A program made the translations under genes and the position numbers. Shown piece after piece: positions 11,824-24,708 of a stretch of DNA of 64,000 nucleotides (positions are counted from its first letter, which is position 1; the number at the start of each line of letters is the position of its first letter). The notes beneath the pieces are model-generated. The model saw nothing but the letters and a program-made list of their open reading frames with translations. It made no database searches and was not told where the DNA came from. This DNA comes from Jackrogersella multiformis (taxonomy: Eukaryota; Ascomycota; Sordariomycetes; Xylariales; Hypoxylaceae). Location: NCBI GenBank assembly GCA_902806575.1, contig CADCXD010000002.1, positions 2,170,001 through 2,234,000 on the forward strand, written 5' to 3'.

Positions 11824-14523
11824 ATGACGTCTGCTATCACCCCGTCAAAACCACACCAAGGAAACCACCAAATGAGTCCACCACACCAGCCACCTCCTCC
11901 TATTGCTCATCCTGCCTCACCGCCGAGCAAGCGTGATTTGAAGTCGTGGTGGAAGAGTTTCCAGACTAGGTCAAAGCATCAAGAATCACAAGGTAAGGAC
12001 CGCACCACACCCAATTTCGCTGGCGTACCCATCGGGCTCCAGTCATTCAATCTTTTCCTGCAATCCACCAACCTTTTATCCTCATCCCTCAGCCGACGCG
12101 ATTGTCATCACGAATAATACGTCCCGTCCAAGTCTCGACTGGGATACTCAGACTATTTCACGATCTCCAAAGCCGAGTTTCAAAACTCCGACTTGCTGCT
12201 TGGCATGGTCTTTCTGCTGTTCTGGCAGTGTAGAGGAACATAGAAACATGGAATGCGATCACACTAGAAAGGCGATAGCTAATGCGAGCTCCAAAATAGA
12301 TACGCAACCTAAGGGTATATTCGGCGTCCCTCTACGCCAAAGCATCACTTACGCGAATGTTGCCATTTCACTCGTTGACGAGAGAGGGAAAAGCTATATC
12401 TATGGATACGTGCCAATTGTGGTGGCTAAATGTGGTGTTTTTCTGAAGGAGAAAGGTTGGTGAAGGATTTATCGGGAGTTTGGTCTGATACTAATAACTA
12501 CATAGCTACTGGCGTGGAGGGGATATTTCGCCTCAGCGGCTCCGAGAAGCGCATTAAGGAGCTCAAACTACAATTCGACTCCCCTGATCGATATGGCAAA
12601 GGTCTCGTGTGGGACGGATATACGGTCCATGATGCTGCTAATGTCCTCAGACGATACTTGAACGACCTACCCGAACCTGTCGTCCCGCTAGATCTATACG
12701 AGCGATTCCGAGATCCCTTACGAGGGCACACGAGGCAAGCCGTCGGCGACAACGAAGGCTCGCAGCTTGTTGAGAATTTTAATGAGATCGAGGCTATAGA
12801 GAAGTACCAGCAGTTGATTAAAGATCTGCCTCCGCTCAATAGACAGCTTCTTCTGTATATTCTAGACCTGCTTGCGGTTTTTGCCGCCAAAGCTGACGAG
12901 AATCGAATGACCGCGCAGAACCTGGCCGCCATCTTCCAACCTGGAATGCTCTCGCATCCGCAGCATGCCATGGCGCCGGAGGAGTACCGACTAAATCAAT
13001 GTGTCATCATTTTCCTGATTGAAAATCAGGACCATTTTTTGATTGGTATGCAAGGCACCGCCACAGATGAAAAGACTAAACAAGAAATTGAGAAGGGTCC
13101 GCCGACCGTTGTGACGCCTGCGACGCCGAGCTGTAGCCCTGGCGTCCAAAGATCAGCTTCGAATGCGAGTGCTGGCGCTGAGAGCGTCAGCAGGGATGGC
13201 AAGATCCGGAGGAATCGTTCCACGTCCTCGCGACATTCGCTTCAGTCAAACGGCGCATCTACGCCTAACAGCCCTGCCCTGACGCCCAATAGCGGACTTG
13301 CTAGAAGCAACACAGTTCCATCGAAGAAATCCCCTCATATTCCTTCGGGCAGGTTTCCATCCCGGCAGAGTTCGCCAACTGTCGCCGTGGCACCGTCTTC
13401 GCCTTCACCGGTTGGGTCTACTGTAGTCGCTCCCCCAACCGTGGCTGAAGAAACAACGACTGCCCCTGAACCCTCGCCGGTAACATCGCAGTATCTAACT
13501 CCGATGGCGGGAGGACCACCGTCTGTCGGTAGAAGCCAGGAAAGGCTGCTAGGTCCCCCTAGCGATTTCGGGACGCCTTTGAAGGATAGGAACCTTCAGA
13601 GTTTATTCCTCCGCTCGCCAGGTTCCGAAGGCGAGAGGCGACAACCCAACAAATTGCGAAAAAAACGATTAGCAAGTAGTACCAATCCGAGCGCACAAAG
13701 CTCGAGTGCATCGTTACCCCATTCAGAAGCGGTTTCGCCATCCGTTGAATCGAATCCGATGGAGCACAGAAATTATTTCCTAGATCCCATCACTTCAGAG
13801 AATGGCACCTCCGCGGAAACTCCTTCAGAGCCAACCCCGCGGGCCTCTCAGGTACCATCTGCAACTACTACTCAAGTTGACCCAGAGCATATCACCGCGC
13901 TCAAACCGAAGTCCTCGCCACCAACCTCTTTACACTCGTCATTCAACGAAGGATCTGACGTAGACCAAGTAGAGGACAATCTACCCGCACCCTCTGCGGA
14001 TAGTGCCGAGAAGGAAAGGAAGCATCGATGGCGCATATCTCGGCGGAAAGAAGACATGTCTACGACACCACCCCCTCAGAACTTAGGCAACAACAGTAAT
14101 GCTGAAATGAGCACATCGTCTGTTGGAAGTGGACAGAGGCCACGAAAGAGCTGGACTGGCGACTCTTCCGATGTCGCAGCAACCCTAGCGGAAAGTGAGG
14201 CGGGAAGCAGAGAGAAGGAAGAAGCCAAGGGTCCTCTCGGATGGATCAAGAATAAATACCGGGAAGCTAAAGAGAATGTGGAAATCAAACGCACGAAATC
14301 TCCCCCGAGGGAACAAGGACAAGGCTTTCTGACTTCAGGAGGGAAGAGCGTCGATACTATGGGGAGCATTGATGAAAAAGGGGCACCCACAGGTCCAGGC
14401 CCTACCCAAACTGTTGTAGCTCCGACCCCTGAGCGGAATTTCACGACTGCACCACATGACATCCCTTTACCGAACTCCCCGCCACCGTTTCAGGTGACAC
14501 ATGAGAAGCCCTCGAATACCTAG
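11824..14523 (+). CDS. RhoGAP-domain protein, Sac7/Bag7 type
   Basis: Three exons, 11824-11992, 12093-12455 and 12506-14523, give 849 residues. The second intron is only 50 bases and has a clean CTAATAAC branch site. The RhoGAP domain starts near residue 132 (IFGVPLRQSI, then YGYVPIVVAKCG) and continues over the second intron into VEGIFRLSGS, whose arginine (about 186) is the catalytic arginine finger. YTVHDAANVLRRYLNDLPEP is the helix typical of Sac7/Bag7. These proteins switch Rho1 off and so restrain cell-wall integrity and actin signalling. The remaining 500 residues are disordered, Ser/Pro-rich and strongly basic near the C-terminus (WRISRRKE, GWIKNKYREAKENVEIKR), which suggests phosphorylation or membrane targeting. 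The part of exon 2 before the domain (about residues 90-125) is poorly conserved in style and may hide another small intron that keeps the frame. Confidence 0.9.
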
Positions 14524-16763
14524 GAGGACGGGACTTCGCGCCGGGGTAGCGACTCGTTCTGCTGGGGAATGACGATTAGACTAGTGAATCAGTCGAGTTC
14601 CGTCCTTCACAAAGCTCGAAGGGAGTCTTGATCAGACGGTTTGGGCCGCCAGGATAATTAATTCTTTCGAAATTTTGATTGTGAGGGTTGTTGTCTGGAA
14701 AAAGGGTCATGACATGTGTTAGCCAACGGGTGGGATCGATGGGTGGAATTGATGATGCCTTTACAAAGTTTGATGAAGTTTCACACGCGTTTGAGAGGAC
14801 TACTATTTTTTTAAGGGATTGGCGGTGACCCGTTCCAACGGGAAGAAAAAAAAGAAGAGAAGAACTTCTTCATGGATACCCCTTCCCCTCTAAGGCGGGT
14901 TTGTATTGTCGTTTTGTTTTGGGGGTGGTTTTGACTTTATACACGAGTTGTAATGTGGAATTCTTTGTTTTGTTATCATTGATCAGACGACCTCGGCTTC
15001 GACTTCGTCCTTGTCTTGAAAAGTATTATAGGGCCGGACCACGCCTGATTCTCATATCGTTCAATACAAGTACAAGGTGGCTCCTCCGCGCTGCTTAGCC
15101 GGGTCTCGCGGTTTTGATTTTGTTTCTGGTGGGTATAGCCGGTTGCTTGCCTGCCTGCCTGCTTGCTTGTTTGCGGGAGTGGTTGGCGTTTACGAGAACG
15201 TCCGAGCGGACGTGTATAGATAGGTAATAGGTACGCGCTCGCGTACCTGGGGGTTGCGAATGGTAGATAATAGGTGCTACGTGCTCACTTACCTAGGTAG
15301 CTTTGGATACTAGGTAGGTAGGTAGGTAGCTGGCACCACGGCGGAGGACGTCTGTTTTGTCAATAAGGCGTTTGGTCCTTGGGTACTCGGCAGTCCCAAT
15401 ACCTCGCCCGGCCCGGCCCTGGGAAGGGGCGGAGGGAGTCGGCGTCGGAGTCGGCAATCTGCATCGGCCATCCACAAGTGCAGCCTTGGAGTTCGGCTCG
15501 GGGAAATTCAACAACTAGGGAGTAAACATATATAAACATGTAATGGATAATAGGGGGTGGTAATCGATCGAAATATAATAGAGGGTTTTTAATGATCAAA
15601 GGGCAAATATTTAAAGATCTAAAGATTTGAGTTGAATACTAGATCGATCTCCACGAGAGTCGTGTAGGGAATGGACGACTTCATATAATCACAATGTGAC
15701 CTGACTGACCTGCCAAACAAGAAGAATCAAGCACCTCACATCACGGCATAGAGGAACAAGAGATAATATAGTTATAGTTATAATTAGAACGAATAATAGT
15801 TACTTTCTTCATATAGGTTACCTTTGGTCGGTATTTACCTGGTTAATACCTAACCTAGCCTACAATTATGGGGATAGCGCGAATACGAGTTTCAGGGCGG
15901 GAAGAATAAAGAGAGGATACGAGAAGAATGGGAACTAACACCTAACGCCATGACCTCGGCTTTGTACGGAGAGCTACAATAATGGACGTATCCAGCGTAC
16001 TATATGAGAAGCACCATATCTCTAGACGTTAGACTAGGTATCTACCTACCTAGGTTGGCAAGTATGGATGTGTGGGAAGAAGATGGGATGAGGCCACTCC
16101 GACAGGGATGTAGTTTCAACAAAAAGCACCTAAAATGCAACCGATGTAAATAGTTGGTGATAGTATACTATCCATCTCTCTGCCTCCTTCTTACTCACTG
16201 GTTACGTAGAATTCCATGTGGTTATGAGAGATTGACGTAATAGGCCTACCTAACTCGGAACTCACCATATGTAAAATTTCCCCGTCTAGTAGACTAACGT
16301 ACGGCTTGACTTGTAGGGCAGAACGATGATGAACCTGCCACGAAGTTAGCTTGATTACATCAAAATTGTAGTTCGTGCATGTTCAAAACACGGAAGCTGG
16401 AACGGCAGCTATTAAAGACTAGGAAGTAATTCTGGTCCAAATATGCATCCACTGGATGCGTTTTCAGGCCTTCATGCTAGATTTTGGAGAGTGCACTTGA
16501 AAGTGCTCCTCTCCTCTCCTCTCCTGCATTACTATTGCTGCGATAAGATGAGCCAACCCCCCCTTTTTTTCTAGCTGCGCTGACTTAATAGTTGAGTCCC
16601 GGAAGTAGTCTTAACTTCAGCCAAGCGATGTGTATAAAGCCAGCCATCTTTTCCAACTGTAGAGCGCAAATAATAATGTCCCTGCTCCTTGTTGCCATGG
16701 TCATCGGTATTTTCGTAATGGGTATCTCCAGCTCTTTTAGGAAACGTATACATGAACATGCAT
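14524..16763. other. Intergenic region between RhoGAP and the amino-acid permease
   Basis: I see no gene. This is the 3' side of both flanking genes (convergent). It contains GCTTGCCTGCC-like simple sequence near 15145-15170, CCTAGGTA palindrome clusters (15285-15335, 16030-16055) and a CTCCT pentamer run at about 16507-16523. Overlapping frames at 15293-15599 on the minus strand look random. Confidence 0.6.
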
Positions 16764-18927
16764 TTAAATGCCATTGCTCGCGCACTGAAATGCGCTTCCA
16801 ACTGTACCCAGCGCAAATTCATCCAAAATGCCCTGAACACTTGCATAGGTTCCGGCCGAGAGGAAGAAAACGCCGGTCAATATGATGATGATGTTCGAAA
16901 TACCCTCAAACCAGCCACGCAATGACCGGTCCCCAAGCAGTCCCACCGCCCCGTCAGCTTTCCGCATGCGAAAATAAGCAACGCCCCAGAATATAAAACC
17001 AAAAAATGAGTCAAATAGTGAGGACATGAGGGCGAGAACTGAGCCTTTTGTTAGTTGGGCTCAACACAATAGAACGGCTATAACTTACGAGAGTTGAAGA
17101 ATGGGATTGAGTTTGCGATCACGAAAGCGAGAATCCAAGTAACGACTAAATGGCTTATTAGCATAAGATGAATATCTGCGGATTTAAAAGGATCATACGC
17201 AAAATGAGAGTCCATGCTCCCCAGCCAACAACTGTATGTTCATTCTTGTGTCGCGAATTTTGGAAAATTCGAAAGAAGATAAAGCGAGCAGACACCGAGG
17301 CATACAGGACACCCAGGAAGATGATTGTGGGGATCATGAATGAAAAGGCGATCTTCTTGTACAGCGGGATCAAGGACCCAAAAGCTGGCGAAGTCATGTA
17401 CTGGTTGCCTACGAATGCATATGTGACTGCGCCGACGATGCTAAATACGAGAATCTCCAGAATGGTGCATGCCCAGAGCGCCTTAGGGAAGTCTTTGGGC
17501 TCACGCATCTCGGCGATAAAGCTAGGAAGAGTAATCTGTCCTATAAAAGTATAGCTATATAACTGTGAGCTTCAGTACAGATTTCAGTGGGTAGCATAGT
17601 ACCTGATGTTGAGAAACGCTCCCAGGCCCGAGACGAACGTAGTTCCTAAAATCGGGATAGCTGTGACGATTGGGTTGCCGGATGGTATTTCTGCGCCGGT
17701 GGCAGGGTTGGTAGCCGGTTCCGCGGTGAAGCCTGCGGGATGGCTCTGGATGCCAGCGAAAATTGTAGCCAGGATGACCGAGATGAAAGTGAACGCCGCC
17801 GATGCAGTCCCAAGCTTTGAGAGCATGCTAAAAGTACGAGGTAGCGAGGACAACCAGCAAACAACAGCGACAATAGCTCCGAAGGATACGGTCTGGCAGG
17901 ATATGCCTGCGTTCGGACCGACCATGGTATTTAGATATTTAGCTCCCACGAGCACATGGAGACCCTTAAGAGAAGTTAGATTTAGGGGTCTGAAGACGAC
18001 CCTGTGAGCGTCGACATACCTGAATGAAAGTGTTGTTCAAAATGAACATGAAAGCCGTGAAGTACCATGCCCATTCCTGCCCCCAGAATAACATCTGACC
18101 AATATCGCATACATCTCTAACTTCGGGATGTCGCAAGCAGAACTCCCACAGCACAATGGAGCTATTATGAAAGGGTTAGTACCTAGGTATGATTAAGGGG
18201 CTAGGCCGTTTTGGGTAACACACGTGTATAGAACTATAAGTGCTTGAACCACGGTAAGAATGAGCCTAAAGCTTGTGTTAGCCACTGAAGGTTTACCAAG
18301 ACTGGTGCCCAGGAGCTAAGAAAAAGCTTACCCAGGAACAAGCCCGAGGACGCTGTAAGACCAGGGGAAACTCATGATGGCCTATGTTAGTTCGTTAGTC
18401 TTAATGACACCATTGATACCCAGCCAAGGTGAGAGATACACAGGAAAAAAGATATATTAGAAATTCGAGACATGAAAAATGAGTTATAAATAAATATGAG
18501 GACTACTCATTTCTCGCCAGGAAAGCATCGTGACTGAAGACTTACTAGACATATATATTCAGAGAATAATAATGCGGCTGTCTATAGTCGAACAAGACCA
18601 AATGTGTTAGTAAATCACTAGGTTAGATCCTTGGCTCCCGTCTGGGTTTGCTTGTTTTGTCTTGGATCTTGGACGCACCTTTTGCCAACTACATGTACGA
18701 TATTGAATAGCACAGTTGGCCTCCTCTTCAAGCTGCTTGTTAAGAATTGCATCGCTGCTAAGATTACTTTCCGAGTCTCGACTTTCAATGCCGATCGGTG
18801 CTATCTGAGGAGCGATACGAGGTCCTATCCTGACATTAGGACCACCAAACCAAGCAGACCAGCCACGGGGTATGGTAGCCTCGTGGGTTTCGAAGGTCGA
18901 CGGCTCGTCTGAGTATTCTGCTTTCAT
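16764..18927 (-). CDS. AAAP-family amino-acid permease (Mtr-like)
   Basis: Nine exons on the minus strand (18927-18679, 18581-18546, 18381-18332, 18265-18224, 18161-18020, 17964-17603, 17554-17199, 17145-17089, 17038-16764) splice to 522 residues. The family imports neutral and aromatic amino acids by proton symport at the plasma membrane. Diagnostic text is ILNKQLEEEANCAIQYRTCSWQ before the first membrane segment (split: ILNKQLEEE, CAIQYRTCSWQK), then SFPWSYSVLGLVPG, SIVLWEFCLRHPEVRDVCDIG and FTAFMFILNNTFIQ. Ten or so hydrophobic helices follow, and it ends in CASNG. The start is the ATG giving MKAEYSDEP; nothing upstream is needed. The exon 7-8 join uses a 53-base intron with donor GTATGA and branch TGCTAATAA, restoring GAWTLILLVTW. 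All exons keep phase, so the gene looks intact. Confidence 0.9.
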
Positions 18928-21900
18928 ATTGACGATAGGCACGAAATAACGGATGCCGACAAAGACGAAGAGAATGGAGATGGTGCCGAGCGAAGCACGG
19001 CGTAAGCTTAAGTTTAGTTAGCCCCTAATTTCGGTACCTAGGTTTAGTTGCACACATTTAGGTACACGGAATGATGCTGGACTTTTTCGGAGTCAGAAAT
19101 GGACGCCGTAGGAGGTAGGTAGGTATGTATATTAGTATACTTCGAACGGGAGAAAAAGATGAGAGAAAATAGGATTCAAGAAGAACGTGGGAGAGGAAAG
19201 TGAGTTTAAGAAGCTGAAGTGTCGTACAATACATACCTAGTAGGTACCTACCAGGTAGGTAGTTGCGATTACCCTAATATATTACCTTTCTAGGTACACT
19301 AGGTAGTAGGCACGCCTATCCATGGATGTACATGCCAGAAGTCGCTTTCAAAAGTTTTATCCATACCAAGGTAGTCCACCAGCTGACGCCAGCTGCTCAC
19401 CGACTGGCACTTATATAATCCTGGTTTAGCCATAAGGACCTAGACACCTCGGTATCCACTAATGGCGCCTGTCCAGAACCCCTAATGGTTTTTAAGATCG
19501 TACTACCAGCTGTTTGCCAGGTGTTACATACCCTGGTATACAAAACTTTTGAAGGCGACTTCTGTACAAATATAATAGGATTTAGCGTGAAAAAGTCTAT
19601 GGAGGCTTTACCTCGCGATATTCCCAAGGAACCATTTCCTACCGAAATCCTAAGGACCTAAGTATCTATTATCCACTATAACATACAAATGTTGGATTTT
19701 CTTTGCATCCTAGTACACTTTATTATATACTAGGATGCAAGTATACACGATATTTGATTACTTGATAAATTGACCGAATAGGCGTCCCCGGTAGCCCGGA
19801 ATACCTACCTAGGCAGCTAGGTACTAAAGCTGGAATTCATTCAAATGGGACAAGCCTAGCTCTTGAGGGTTTCTATTGGTACGTTTATTATTCCTCCGGC
19901 AAACTGAAAAATAAACTTCTAAAGCTACTTTGATATAATAGTAATAAACTGCCGCAGTGCGGTTCATAGTCTCGCATACACTAAACCTAAAGAAGTAATG
20001 GCTCGATGACGCAACTCTTATCTACGATGACGACTATTATCCATGATTATCTACTTAGGTACCTAGGTAACCTAGGTAGGTATTACCCAACTCTACTAAC
20101 TCTGTAGGTGCATGGATGCTTAGCTGCGACTCGAATATTTATGAAACCTTAGTATTTACCTACCTACCTCCTACATACCTAGGTAGGTAACTGCGCTATA
20201 CTTTACAACTGTACACATCGTGAGGGTAGCATCGGTGGTGGACGATTGGATGTTTTCATCTATGAACATAATGTCCAAGTACCGAACCAGCCTGCTGGGT
20301 CAGATCTCTCGCGTGCGCTACCCCGTTCTGCCCGATCTTTGAGTCTACCTACCTACCTCCTAAGGTATGGAACAAATCGAAACTTCGATAAACGAGTGTT
20401 TCAGCTGTGTCGGCGGTATTGCGCCATCGAGCAGTGCCATATCTATGCAGCTATGTCTCTCTAGTGTACTACTCCCTCGTGGGACACCAGGCCAGGACAA
20501 GGATACACATCTGACATGTCATACACACAGGACATGTTGTGATCTCATCACTCATAGATGGAGTAGCGCGAATATATTATATTTGCCTTAGGTAAGTATA
20601 TAAGGTCTGTGATCAGCTGCAAGTCAGCGGAACCACTGTGCTATAAACTGCACGGGAGATGCTCTAGAAACGCAGTATGGCATGCATTTATCTACCTAGC
20701 AGCCTAGGTACCTACCTAGGTAGCTATCATAAACAGTATGGTAATTCTCACCCAGCTTATATTCGCTCATTCTCATTAAGATTTAATAAGATATAACTAT
20801 CGATATTAAGCTGGCCTACGGGTAATAGTCTGATGCTACCGCCGGGTGCTACCGCCCAAGGCCAATGCCCCTATCGAAAGACCGTCTTGGTAACTCCAGA
20901 GCGGAATCTTTCTAGTTCTACAGTCGGGGCAAATGAGACGTCGACTCCTATGACCTCATTCGACTTGAAATATGACGCATCCCATTCTTGGAGATACTGT
21001 CTCTAAGCCGAGAGGCAATACGCCATCGACTATCTCCGATTCTGGCGATATCAAATGTGATGGTCGATGGTGGTGTCCCCTTTAAATTCTACTCATCTGG
21101 CCGACTTATATGTATCAGAATGGGGTCAGCAAATTTGTTCCTTATCGCGCAGTATCAATTCCCTGTTTCTGGTTTTGCAATGCTGAAGCTTAGGCCACGG
21201 CTACGGCTGCGGCGGCCTGCTGTCCGTGAGACATTGTTAACGACACTTGAGAAGAGAACTCGCAGACTCGAGGTTTATCCGAAGCTGGCTAGGATTCAGA
21301 ATGGCTTCTCGCATTTCAGCATCCATTCCGTTGTCTTTGAACCGGATAGACTAATGCATCATGTGTTCCTGAAACCCATTGGGATATTGACCGCTCATAT
21401 TGGGTTCTCGCACGACCACATGCGTTCATAGGTCCGTTGAGAGGGATGAATCAAATGGAATAGAAAGTAATAAAAGGTTCGACATAACCAGCCACGGTCA
21501 GCAATGAAAGAAGGGAAAATAAAGAGATGACTGATTGGTTCCTCATCTAAGGGTCCAACTCCTCCGCAATAATACAATATTTACCCAGGTAATTTCCCCG
21601 CGAAAAGAAGGAAAAGCTTTCCAGCCTCTAGGATCTTTTCCATTTCTGGGTCAGCCCACTCTGCCACTGTACGGCCCCCAGTTTCCATCTACGTAGTATT
21701 GAATTCACCTACAACGAACCGACATCGGCTCCGAATTCGAGGCTTCCGAGTCGTGTTAGCAGCACGACTTATATCTTCCAAGTCGTCAAATAAATTGATA
21801 CATACCTAGGTACCTAGGTAAGCATCAATTATCATACTACGCTAGGTCGGTTCTCTTTAAGCCTCTAGCCTATAGCCTCTCAAGCCAAAGACGACAGCGT

Positions 21901-22140
21901 GGCAGAGGCTTACGAGAGTTGGAGATTGTCGTGTCTACCTTCAGGGCCGAATCCACCTAATCTAGAGTGCGGCGTCAGCACGACTCATCACTTATTTTAA
22001 TTTTTATTACTTATAAGCTATATCTCCCACACCGTCTCGTGAGTCGTTTTGGCCATTCTCGAGGATTCGAGTCATTTCGTTCATCGTCGACTATTTTGAG
22101 TAACATCCGGATTGGCCTAATCGATTCAATTCAGTTGAAA
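18928..22140. other. 3.2-kb intergenic region, divergent promoters
   Basis: This lies between two divergently transcribed transporter genes, so it should hold both promoters. It carries many TACCTAGGTA clusters (19225-19320, 19800-19825, 20050-20090, 20155-20190, 20690-20730, 21805-21825). A frame of 147 codons at 20988-21431 has no ATG at its head, matches nothing I know and is not called. No RNA gene was recognised. Confidence 0.55.
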
Positions 22141-24350
22141 ATGCACATTGGCAAAACTTCCCGTAAGTCATGATCCTCTAATAACCCTGCTGTCTGACTC
22201 CAAGTTTTAGTCGCGTATAATACCGCGCTCTTGGATGAAGTCCTTGGATATCTTAGGCACATAGCGCGAGACTCGGTTGATACCAGTATCTAACTTCGTT
22301 CCTCTCGTAGCAGAAGCTCCGAGCGACTCGGAAAAGCCAGGAGAGGAGATTGTTGGAAATAATGCTTACCATCCCGACACTTCCCACGTCGAATATGACG
22401 AGCTTCATGTGCCATGTCCACCTCATACCACGGAGCGGAAGCTCATGACCCGTATCGACTGGCGGTTGATCCCATTCCTTTGCGTCATGTATCTTCTTGC
22501 CTTCTTAGATAGAGTCAATATCGCCAACGCGAAGTCTTTTCACCTGGTAGAAGATTTACACCTCAAGGGTAACGAGTACAATACGGGTAAGCAAATCCGA
22601 CCTAGAGAGCGCCATGTTGCTAACACCCGAGGGCGTTAGCTTTGACCATGTTCTTCGTACCATATATCATTGCCGAGATCCCTAGCAATATCTTTATGAA
22701 AAAGTTCTCGCCGCGCGTATGGCTCCCCACCTGTATGTTGGGATTCGGCATCGCATCCGTATGCCAAGGTCTTGTCCAGAACTACTCTGGCCTTCTTGCG
22801 ACACGGTTCTTCCTAGGTATGATCGCACATTCAAATTAGAGGAAGATCACCGTACTTACGCGATTTAGGTCTGTTTGAAAGTGGGATGTTTCCAGGTAAA
22901 TTTACAGCACCTTGAACCCTAGTGCTAGAGAAGGTAACTAATGTTGGCTTTAGGATGCTTTTATCTCATCAGTATGTAATCCGCCTCGGCAGCATAAGAC
23001 GATGTTTATGCGCGAATATTTGCTAACATTTATCCTCGGTCAGGCATGTGGTACAAACGAAATGAATCACAGAAGCGGTACTCCTTGTTCTTCTCCTCTA
23101 CTTCTTTGGCCGGAGCTTTTGGCGGCCTCTTAGCATCCGCCATAGGAAAGAGTATGTCTATTTCAGTCAATTAGAGGTCGCCTTTGTGCATATGATTTTC
23201 TATCATGAATTAGAAGATAACATTCCCCGAAACATAACTAACTCATCGAACAGTGGAGGGCGTTCGCGGGTACAACGGCGTATGTAATATTGAGAGTTCT
23301 TTTTACCCCTTCTCGGTCTATCTTGGGAGCCAAACACTCCTAGTGGGCTGACTGAGGAGTCGTCGCCCCTAACAAATTCCTAAAACTCCTGAACTCTTTA
23401 CTTACGGAAGTAATTACTGACCCTCGTTGTTGCAGTGGCGATGGATTTTCATTCTTGAAGGAAGCCTTACGTGTGTAGTTGCAATATTTTTCTTCTTTAT
23501 ATTTCCCTCGTTGTAAGTCATTCTTCCTTCCATCTCAGGGTTGGATTGGGTAACTCTAACCTAGCGAAGCCCCGAGGAGGCTGAGTGGTTGACCGAAGAG
23601 GAGCGGACGTACGTAAAGGCTCGCCTACAGGCTGACCAAGGCTACAACGCTGCGGATCGAAAAATCACCATCCGTGACGTCGCAAACGTGATGAAGGACC
23701 ACCGTGTCTGGCTTGGCGGATTTATGTACTTCGGACTGATCGTTCCGGCGTATGGCTATGCCTTCTTCGCCCCAACCATCATTTCGACGTACCACTACGA
23801 CCCGATTTCGACACAGCTGTATAGCGTACCTCCCTGGGTCGTATCTTTTGTCTTCGCTATTCTCGTCGCCGTACTCTCTGATCGGGTGCGCCACCGCGCT
23901 GCATTTGCGCTTGCGCCAATTACTTTGGGTCTTGCGGCTTTCGCTACACTACTCAATATCCATAACAACACTCCCGTTCAATATGGAATGTTGTGTCTTG
24001 TCACGATGGCTACTTACAGCGTACTGCCTATTACTATCTGTTGGTTCAGCATGAACCTAGGTGGTCACCATCGTAGGGCTATAGGTACCGCGTGGCAGAT
24101 CGGATTTGGCAACATCGGCGGAATCATCTCGACCTTCGCTTTTCTCAGCAAAGACGCCCCGAATTTTACAAACGGCTATGCAATCTGTCTTGGCTTTACC
24201 TGCTTGAGCGGCTTGGCGTCGACCCTGTATTTTATATCCATCTACCTCGAAAATCAGAGGAGGAAGAAGGCAGTCCGGGATGTCGGCTTATCAGAGTACG
24301 AGAAGACCGAGTTAGGAGATCTAAACCCCGAATTTAGATACATGTATTGA
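22141..24350 (+). CDS. MFS transporter, Dal5-type anion:cation symporter family
   Basis: Nine exons (22141-22162, 22311-22586, 22640-22816, 22869-22895, 22954-22971, 23044-23151, 23254-23279, 23436-23512, 23570-24350) splice to 503 residues with twelve likely membrane helices. The ACS family imports organic anions such as allantoate, pantothenate, biotin precursors or nicotinate; the substrate cannot be told here. Family text includes RIDWRLIPFLCVMYLLAFLD then RVNIANAK in helix 1, PSNIFMKKFSPRVWLPT, GLFESGMFPG, SMWYKRNESQKRYSLFF and WRWIFILEGSLT. The tiny first exon (MHIGKTS) is chosen because the intron after it has a TCTAAC branch site and TAG acceptor and joins in phase; the first exon is the least certain. 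Splitting of the N-half into many micro-exons is common in this family. Confidence 0.88.
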
Positions 24351-24708
24351 CGAGGATGTAATATGAATAAGGTTGGGATGAATTTGAAGAATGTTAAGTC
24401 TGGTAGAAATAGCTAATGAGGGGGATTGGTATGTACGAGACTTGAGCTAGGATTAGCTGGCATGGTCATTTACGATATATATTTATATCTGTGGTGCTCT
24501 GCCTTATATATACAATATCCTAGCTTATCCCGCCTGGTTATCATAAATTTCTAGGGTTGTATATCCCCTTATGTTTCCTACCCTAGAAGACTTTTCGTTA
24601 TCCACGATATGTTTCGTCCGCCTAGGTCCGTATCCTAAAGAAAAAGGGGAGCAGTTGATAGGAGATAAGCGGAAGAGCTGCCGTCAAAAGGATCTTGAAA
24701 CTCCAAAG
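24351..24708. other. Convergent 3' intergenic spacer
   Basis: This 358-base gap separates the 3' ends of the MFS gene and the zeta-domain gene, so it should hold both terminators or polyadenylation regions. It is AT-rich with ATATATATTTATAT-type text near 24475-24515. No gene is seen. Confidence 0.6.

Noticed and set aside
17176..17198. A 23-base intron in the amino-acid permease
   Set aside because: Too short to splice; a 53-base intron with the same donor, a TGCTAATAA branch and a TTTAG acceptor fits phase and family sequence better.
20988..21431. 147-codon plus-strand frame
   Set aside because: No ATG at its head, no recognisable domain, no neighbouring exon that extends it.
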